Positions 1 through 9,300 of a stretch of 18,766 nucleotides of DNA are shown one piece after another. Location: assembly GCA_937907165.1 (NCBI GenBank), contig CALCUH010000118.1, positions 1 through 18,766 on the forward strand, given 5' to 3'. The translations under genes and the position numbers were made by a program. The stretch's first letter is position 1, and each line of letters begins with the position of its first letter. The notes under the pieces are model-generated. The model saw nothing but the letters and a program-made list of their open reading frames with translations, had not been told where the DNA came from and did no database searches. The stretch is from an uncultured Bacteroidales bacterium (GTDB lineage: Bacteria > Bacteroidota > Bacteroidia > Bacteroidales > Paludibacteraceae).

Positions 1-292
1 TGATGCTGCAAATATAAGATAGTCCTCATTTTACTATCCTAAATTTTGTCCTTTATACCGAAAATGATAATAGATAGATTTTAATCATCGTTTGAATCTT
101 GTTTGTGATATGTTTGTCTCTTCCGAACTCATTTTGGGGTAAAACAAAGTTAGACGTTCATTTCCTAATGACACTTGACTTATGTGTTAAAAATCATTAA
201 TTGTTTTTTGCGGGAAATATTAGAGAGAAATCAGAAGTGATAGAGAATTAGGGAAAACATGCGGGAAAAAGCATGAACAAGGTTGCTAAAAG
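1..292. other. AT-rich intergenic region at the left edge
   Basis: No credible coding region is visible. On the minus strand there are two -7-like boxes, TATATTTG (9-16) and TAACTTTG (145-152), neither with a convincing -33 TTTG at the right distance. An inverted repeat GATAGT-N9-ACTATC (18-23/33-38) lies next to the first box. A small CATGC/GCATG dyad is at about 258-275. These could belong to the promoter region of a minus-strand gene beyond the left edge, but the window does not show that gene. Confidence 0.4.
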
Positions 293-327
293 ATAGGTTA
301 CGTCTGATTTTGTCAGACATAACCTAT
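293..327 (-). terminator. Hairpin terminator after the giant gene
   Basis: Arms at 293-307 and 313-327 form a 15-base-pair stem around a 5-base loop. On the minus-strand transcript the single imperfect pair is a U-G wobble; on the plus strand it would be a C-A mismatch, so the minus direction is favoured. The hairpin starts 10 bases after the stop codon of the giant gene. The following U-rich tract is short (CTTTTAG). Its sequence is unrelated to the terminators used elsewhere in the window. Confidence 0.7.
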
Positions 328-336
328 TTGTATATT

Positions 337-3300
337 CTATTTTTTCAAGACCTTAAATATCTCTTCGTCAACGCTTAGGAAATAGACTCCGGATGCGAAA
401 TTCCGCATGTCAATGATCTTCACAGCTCCCATTCCTTCATAGAGCTTATGCCCGTCCGTATCAAACAGCATTACATGCTCCCCTGATGGTGAGATATGTA
501 ACCAATCCGAGCATGGGGTAGGATAGATGGTCAATTCAGATGTTTTGAAGTATTGATATTCCTTGCTATCGCTATCGACGAACTTGGTCGTCAGATCTAA
601 GGCGCGGAATGTAGCCATGTCGATATACATGGAATGGTCGACAACGGTTGCTTTACAACGCCCGTCCGTCACCTCCAGTTTTACATTATAGTTTATCGGA
701 TTATAATAGTAACATTCCGGTGACATGTTGTTGCTGACCAGACCTTCACGTCCTTCCGATCCTCCATATTCTTTGAAATAATCGGAATTAAGCGGTTCGA
801 TGAGTTGCCATTTATAGGTCACGTCGCTTCTTTGTATTTGGGGTGTAAAGACAATATGGCTGCCTTGGTTGATTCTCACGCTCGCCTCCTTGCCTCCGCT
901 CTGGTGGGTTTCGACGCCATCAACGGTGAAGGAGAAGGAGGCGTTTAGATGATCGATCTTCAACACGAACGCGCGTGTCACGGACAATCCGCGGGTCGTG
1001 TCATGACGGGTCACATACAATGTGACATCATCAGTCGGAAGATGCTCCTCTCCATTTTCATCGTACATCGCGATATATGCATCTATACCTATATATGTTT
1101 TTAATGTGACGTTACAATTGCTTTCGACGCGAAATGAATAATCATAACCTTTTTTGCGAGCAGTAAAATATTCATAACCACCATACGCTTTTAGCGTGAA
1201 ATACAAATGTGTTTTCCCACTATTCGAACACGTAAAAGTGTCTGAATATTCCCAATCAACCTGATCATCCGTAATCGGATCTATGTTCATTGTGACAAGA
1301 TTAATAATATCACTCGTGTCTGCGCCACATGCGCTTTCGGCTATGTACCTGTAATAAACGCTTGGCATCGTATCAGACACAAGCATGGAGTCACCTCCTT
1401 CCTTGGAAGCCATAACCCATTCCTTCTGGTCATAACTCTTCTGCCAATAGGTACGGTCGGCGTTCGAGGCGGAATCCACCAGATACACACGCATGATCTC
1501 CTCGTTCGGAATCCACTGGTAATACTCATGCGCCTTATATCCCAATCCGAACTCCCTCAACTCGTCTGCTGTATAGTTGATGTCAGCCTGTGCGACGGTC
1601 GGCAACGGACGGATGCTCACCGTCAACTCATTGCTTATCGACTTATACGCCCCTGCTGTCGCAATCCTACGGTAGGTTGTAGCCACGTCAATTGCCTCAG
1701 GGGTGTAGTCCTTATTTGTCGCCCCGTTTATATTGATAAAATCCGGAGTACGCTCGTTGCGGTATTGCCACTGATAAGAGACTTCTTTGTTCACTCCCTC
1801 CAACTCAGTCACCACAATCGAAGGGATATCCTCGTCTCCACACAATAGGGTTCCACCGTCAAAGCTGATGACTCCGCCCCTTAACGGGTGGATGGCATAC
1901 GGCTTCACGCAATAGCTTTGCTTCGCATAGATGTTCAAGACGCTATCCTTGTAGGTATCGAACTTATACGGCAAGAGGATATTGTTGGACGAAACATCCG
2001 GCATAACGCCGTCACCATCGAATGTATAGCTCTCACTGAACAGTTTGGATCCCTGGATGTTCAACACGACACTGCTGTCCGTAACGTCGCTCACCACCTC
2101 CATGGACAACTCCGACTCATAGTCGTAGGCATAGACAATCTGTCCCTCTATATGAAGCGTGTCGCTTGCGACCTTCACACATCCGTTATCGGCTACCCTG
2201 ACTATTCTCATATCGCCATTGGCCGTAACATTAAGGTCCGCACCGAACTCACCTATCACCTCACCGCCATTCACATACCACGCATATTTAATCTTATCGG
2301 AATATTGTCCTCCGAGCTTCTCTCCTTCGATCTTCACCTTCCTATCGTTGCAAGGCGTGTAATTCTCAGTTGTGATGACATTATCATCAGCAACGATGGA
2401 TGGCTTATTATGTGCGTAAACCACGATGGAATCACTCTGGCAAGTCAATCCGGCTGTATCTGTCACATAATGGATGAAACGGTAGCCCATACTATCACCC
2501 AAGAATCCCTCCATCTGGATACTCTTGCCGATAACACGGATTGTATCCTCTCCGAGCGTCCAATACTTGGATGCGAACAAGCTATCCGCCAAGGCATCCA
2601 CCTTGGCTGTGAAAGTGCCGTTCGGACACTTGAAATCTTCGAACGTGATTTCTTCAGGACTTACGTTAACCTTCTGGCGCACATCCACGAAGACAGCATC
2701 CGACACGTGTTCATGACACATATCCCTCACTATCCTACGGAAATAAGTGCCAGCCTTAATGAACTTCCCTTGGAGGACGAAGTCCGCTCTTGTAGCATCC
2801 GCAACATCCGAATAGTCCTCTTCGTTCCCTGTCTGGCTTGACTGCCATTGATATGTCTTATCTCCGCTACCTCCTGAAATGGCGCCACCTATAATCTCCA
2901 AATCAGATCCAGCGCAAATGGCAGTTGGAGCGATTGGTTTCTCCTGGCTTATCGCAGGCATGCTATCCACATAAAATACCAACGTGTCGCTGACGCAACC
3001 GGTTTCCCAATCTTCGGTATTCAACGTATAATACGTGGCGTTCCCTTTCCCTTTAAGCACAAATATACTATCAAGGATAGAATAGAAGCCTGTATGCAAA
3101 GCTGTGTATGTCGTATCTTCAGGATCCACATAGTAACTATTCCATGAACGGGTCTTCTTGATGCCGTCGTCATACAACTTTATGCAGACCAACGAAGCTC
3201 CGCAACTATCACCGACCTCATAGATCCTCGGAAGAGGATTCTCCCTATAAAGTGTAATATCCAACCTTTCGCTCTCCACCTCATCACACGCATCCGCATA

Positions 3301-6300
3301 GAGGCATCTTACAGATACAATGTTGTTCACACTCCTATCCAAATCATTCGTCATTAGTCCGACATACAAGCTGTCGAAACAAGTGATTGTTTCCCATTCC
3401 CCATTATTAATGCTATACTGCCAAGTGACATCATAGAAACTAATCACCTTACCTCCGCTTGCGGAAGTGGTGCTAACATACGGAAGTTCATCATAAGTGC
3501 AGAATTTAGTTTTCTTTCCATTGACCGATAAAGATCCAGCTTTAAGCTCATCATATCGAGTCAATGTGAGCACGTTGCTGTAACGCACCCGGCCCTTGTC
3601 GTTCGTGGCCACACGACGGATCAGAAGCGGGCTGTCCAATGTCGTTGTCGATAGACCGTTTATAACTTCGGAACTTAAACCCTCACTCGTTTCGCCTGAT
3701 ATGGAACTCCACTCGGCAATGTCGCTGGTGCTACGTTTATATTGCCATGCGTATGTCCATTTCATAGGTTCATGCACAGGAGAGATGTATTCTCCATTCG
3801 CTTCCGCAACTCCGATTATATCAGCGTATATCCCATTTTGGCATATAATGGAATCCATAATGTAGATGGTACCACCATTCGAAGCCATTCCAAATTCAAA
3901 TGGTATGGCTACAGGTTCAGCGTCACATTCTCCCCTACGTTTCTTAACATAAATTTTAGCTCCGTCCCCACTTTTCTTCGCAACAATCTCATCGGTTAAT
4001 CTAATTCCGCACCATGGCTTCCCATCTTCATTAATAACTTGAGTACATTCCTTGTCCAAATACCAAAGGAATGTACCAGAACCATCCTCACTTCTGAACA
4101 CGATTGAATCACCCACCTCATATCCGCTCTTTATCGCATTGTTAGGATTAAAACTGGTCATCTCAGGTGTGTAAGCATATGTCACCACCGTATCAGGTTT
4201 AATCTTGTCATTATATAGGTTCAACAAGATGTTGTTACTGTTCATCGAAGAACATCCGTCTTCCATCACACGTCTCACCCTATACGAACCATCAAGGACA
4301 TCCGTCCTGATCATAAAGTCCTCCATTCCAGCATATGCAGCTTGATTGCCATAATCATATGTCGCCGTCTTAATCCATTCCCCGTTATCTTTCTGATACT
4401 CATAATGGGTCGTGAACGCACCTGGAACATTTCCATAAAGCCACGGTCCAAAATTCTTGCCATATGCGCTCCATACGTCACTCAGTTCAGGTGTGATAAG
4501 ACCCTTCACCGCATTCGGCATTTCACCGAGGCAATAATTGCTCTTATCCACAAATATCTCACCAGCCAACGCCTCCTTATCTCCGTCGTACAACGCCTCG
4601 CTCACGCTTTGAAGCGTAGGCACTATATGTACCGTGATGGTATCGCTCGACAGGAAGTTCTTCTTTCCGTCCTCCATTTCGAACCACGTCAACCTGAATA
4701 TGCTGACCGATTTTGTCGTACCCAAATTATTCCTCAGAGGGAACGGTGATAGAACCATGTTCGTCGTGTCGGCACTAAATCCGTCAGGCGAAGTGACGTT
4801 CGTCGTCACCTTACCGTCCCTTGATCCTTTTATCTGTTTCATGTTTCCGAACGCACCGTTCACGGCGTAATACCATTCAAAGGTCGCATTCGGAGCATAA
4901 TCATCGCTTAACACCTTGACACTCTCGTCTCCGCTACAAACCCAATAGACATCCTCTTTCGACTCCTGATCTCCAAAATAGATTTCACCACCCGTTTGGT
5001 TGTAGACGTAGATGTTAAGCTCCAATTTATTGGCGCTCTCGCATCTGCCTTTTAATGAGCTGACGTAGTATGTGGCGACATAACTGTCGTCACCGTTCGG
5101 AACGGTCAATGTTTCCGTTTTCACCTCCTCGCTGAAGGCACTCCTTCCATGTACGGTCGTCGGCGACTTATACCACACGTATTGCATGTCGCCTGTGTTG
5201 CTTCCGCTGAAGTCCGTCACACCATACATGCTCGCCTTCGTCTTGTTAGACGCAATACGATCATATTCGACGTTCTCGGGATAGATATTGAAACTATCCA
5301 TCACGAACACGGTTTTGACTTCGCTCGTGTCTCTCGTCTTACATATGTCGTCCGTAACTATACGCCTAAAGTATGTGGTTTGGTGCAAGTTCTGGTTGCC
5401 GTTATTGTTCTTTATCTCCAACGTCGAACCATTGGTCACCATATTGTCCATTTTTGTATAGTTCGCCTCGTCCGTACTTTTTTGCCACAGATATGTGTAT
5501 CTTCCGCTACCACCTTGTGCATCGAAGCCCTTAATCGTGTCGATAGCCGTGTTATAACATATCTCCTTCGCCGAGAAGTCTATGCCTCCGTCCTTCATAG
5601 GCGCGTAGACCGGCATCTTCACCTCATTGGACAATACATATCCGCCCGGATAATTGCTTCCGCAAGTTACAGCCGCACGAACAATAATCGTCTTCGTCAA
5701 ATTTTGGATGATGATTTCTTGCTCATGTTCTCCTATTTTATTTTTTTCTATCTCACCAATTGTAGTGGTAAATATATTTCTATTATCCCCTTCCTTCATT
5801 GTCGACCAATCCCCGTTCTCAAGCTTATACTGCCATACGGTCTCGTAACTTGAGGTGTCACCGCCCGAGATATTGTATAAATTCAAATACTTTGATTTTC
5901 CATCACTTGAACAAAATGCAGAATCATTTAAAGACCTAAACAATTCAGGCACACCTAACTTCTGATAGATCTTAAACGCATAGTGCAACGTGTCTGACAT
6001 ACAAACCTCCTCAGAGATTCTCGCCTTCTCGCTTCTCAGGACATCCACATGGTTCGTCCCGAAATGGAGCGCGACGGAATCCTTGAAAGACATCTTCTGC
6101 GATGATCCGCCTATGTTCACCACTTCTCCCCTCCCTAAGAACTCGTATGGTTCGATATGGCGGTAGTGACGGTTGAAGACAAGGCTGTCCGGAAATTCCA
6201 ATTCGGTGGCATACATCGAAGAACTGCCAAGCGACACAATAGGCAGCTCCACGTTCGCTTTGACGTTGACGAGCAACATGTTGTCGCTATAACTCTGGGC

Positions 6301-9300
6301 GTTGCATTTATCCGTTACCGCCATCCTGAAATATGCGCTCTTATTTCCTAATTTGCTGACTTGCAAATTGAGGTTGTTTCCCGTCGTCTTGTCTAAGTAA
6401 TTCCATTCCGCAGGCACGCTCTTCCAATCGTTGCCGTTAAAACTATACTCCCATTGCATCTCCACCGTTGCATCGTTCAGTGGACAACTCATCTTTGCGG
6501 TCGCTCCGCTATTTTTGCAATATTCGACGAACGTCTGGTCGGCGAACTCGCTGAAGGATATTCTTCCGACTTTCGCACCTTTGCTCACTTTGACCACGAA
6601 GTCCTCGCTACGGATTTTTCTCTTCTTTCCGCTCGCATCCTTTGCGCTGAACACTACTGAATAGACGGCTGATATAGGTTGTTCGATTTCAAGGTTTGGC
6701 TCTGTCGTGCTTTCAACCTTACCGTTATCCATATACCATGACCACTCCACATCATCCATCTTGGTGATATTCTTTTCCCCGAACGTGATTTTATCGGCAT
6801 TGTAAACCTCCAATTTCACAGTCGATCCATCACACACTTCTATCTCCTTCTTCACGTCATTGCCTGACAGTAATGGTGCGCCGCCATCGAATCCCTCGTT
6901 CAGCAGGAATGTGAATTTTGCTTCGCTCTCACAAGTCTCCACTTCTGATCCGACGCGTCTGACCTTCAATTCGACGCTGCTTTTAGCGTCGAAATCTTTG
7001 CGGTTCATCTTAACCGAGAAGGATACTCCGTTGTATGTCAACTTGGTCTCCGCACCGTCGTTCAAGCTATAGTAGAGCACATCATCCTTGTCGACACCAT
7101 CACAGGTGACAGGTATCGTGACGACGCTGTCCTTGAAATCATCCTCGATGATGAACGAGTTGTCGGGTACGATGGTAAAGTCGAGATTCTTCTCGACTGA
7201 GATCTTAACCTCTTTCCCGGATTTATACAAAATATTAACGCAGACAGAATCTGTCACGACAATCGAGAGCGTCGTGTCATGCGTCAAGTCTGAGCAAGTG
7301 TATGTCAATGCGGTATGAGGGCTAACCGTAGGGCTTTTCACCCCGTTCACCTCCACATAATATTTGCTCTCGCTTCCTCCTATGTTCGGCATAATACCAA
7401 AATGGACTTCAGATCCGTAGCAGACGGTGTAGTTATCAACTTGTACCATCGGTTCGGTAAGCGGATTCATGGTCGTGACGGTCGTCGTGTCGACAACCGT
7501 ATAGCATAATTCCGTGGCGTTGTATATGTCGCGTCTCCTTTCGACCTTGTACACCTTCCCCATTTCCGGGAAAGTGTAAATCATATCGTGCTCATTCTTC
7601 CCAGTTTGAATGGTTCCGTTCACCCACCATGAGTAATGGACGCTCTCGCCGTCTTTTAAATCGTTGTCCACTACCGCACCGTCCATTGTTATGGCATTGC
7701 CGGCGCATAGCACAGTTCCTCTTATGGTTCCGTTTTGGCCGATGCCGTCAGGAGTCTTTTTCTCCCTTATTAACGACGAATTCAGTGTTTTGTGCAGTTT
7801 CGTCCTACATCCCGTCTCCCTGTTCGTCACGACAACGTCGAATACATAATCGTTTTGGGAGGCTAACATGATTTTCGCCTCTGACCTTCCATCGACAGAA
7901 GGAAAAGTGTCCGTTCCTCGGATTATCTCGCAATCACATCCGTCCTTGACGGCCGCTATTGTTACCTCGTTGCCCACATACAAGCATTTGCTGTAGCTCG
8001 GTTCCAGCTCAATCTTATCGTATGCCTTCACCTGGATTCCGTTCTTGGAATATATCGTGTCGCCACAGAAATTGACGGCTGAATGAATCACGTAGTCCCT
8101 ATCCGCAGGCATACGCCAATCGGATCCGTTTTTCACATCCGTTATTTTCTTGTAGTTGTTCCCGTCAAAATCGTAATAGCCATAAGCAAGCAGGCTTTTG
8201 CCGTCTCGCATCTGGTTTATCTGTTTTGTCAGATTCTCATTATTGATATTCATCGACAAAACAACGGTATCACCGTAACATTTAGGGTCGATAGCAATGG
8301 CGTCGTCTACCATCACATTCGGATTGGGGCTCGAATAAGTGGTAACTACAAGGGAGTCACTCTCGTCGACGTAAAGAGGCTTCCCGTCATCGGTCTTAGC
8401 CGTGACATATCGCTTCAGGTAAATCACATCACCCTCTTCAATCTTTCTTTCCCAATCGCCTGGGTAGTTCTGTTCCGTGAAATGTTTGTCTTCACCACCA
8501 CCCATATTGGCATTCGCCATAGGATTCCAATTAAGCATGTCCTCACTATACATCCATTCGTAATCGAAATCCGCTGCTCCCGTCATCTCCGGTTTGCCGA
8601 AGCTTATCGCAGGGATCTTGGAACCCGGGCAAACATAGATGTTATGGTTTGCGAACTCATTACCCACAAGCTCGTTAAGCACCACAATCTTCACCTTAAC
8701 GGCTTTGCTCAGACACTTATATCCGTTCTTCGCTTCTTTGTAGAAGTAAATGGTTTTATTCGCCGTGTTGTTTCTTTCCCTATAACCCGATAACGGCATT
8801 GGTGTCAATTCCGCTTCCTCGTCGTTAAGTCTATAATAGTAATTATACTTGCTTCTCACAGAATCAGAGATTACCAGCTTGAATTCCCTTCCTTTCATCG
8901 TACTCACAAGGAGATATTCCTTTTGCGAGACCAAATCCTCCTCCACCGTATAGCTCACATTTGGATTTTCAGATGCTATGTTTGTAGCGTCGAATTTTGG
9001 TAAATCATGCGCTTTCAGGGTCACCTCTTTGCTAATCGTATTTTTACAACCGTCATTCATGCTAACTTGATAATGGATGTCTTCGGTAATGCGGGGATAA
9101 TCGCGGGCCATATACAACTCATTATTCACCGAATCGCTCTCACCATTTATGTTCCAATAGAATGCAAAATTCTCCAAATTATAATCCTTAGGATTTTCAT
9201 CGTCCCCATACTTTGCCGTGAACACCACATCCGTAAGGTCTTCCTCCATGCACGCCTCCTTCCTGCTTATATCCACACTCAGCTTCCCGTCATCCAACGA

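Noticed and set aside
1888..2841. 317-codon open frame on the plus strand
   Set aside because: It lies wholly antisense to the giant gene, has a compositionally odd translation with no domain, and many similar plus-strand frames occur along the same gene. It is a shadow of the real frame.
5149..5853. 234-codon plus-strand frame, and similar ones at 8083-8793 and 4342-4749
   Set aside because: Antisense to the Ig-like modules, Arg/His/Ile-rich shadow translations, no promoter or ribosome-site support.
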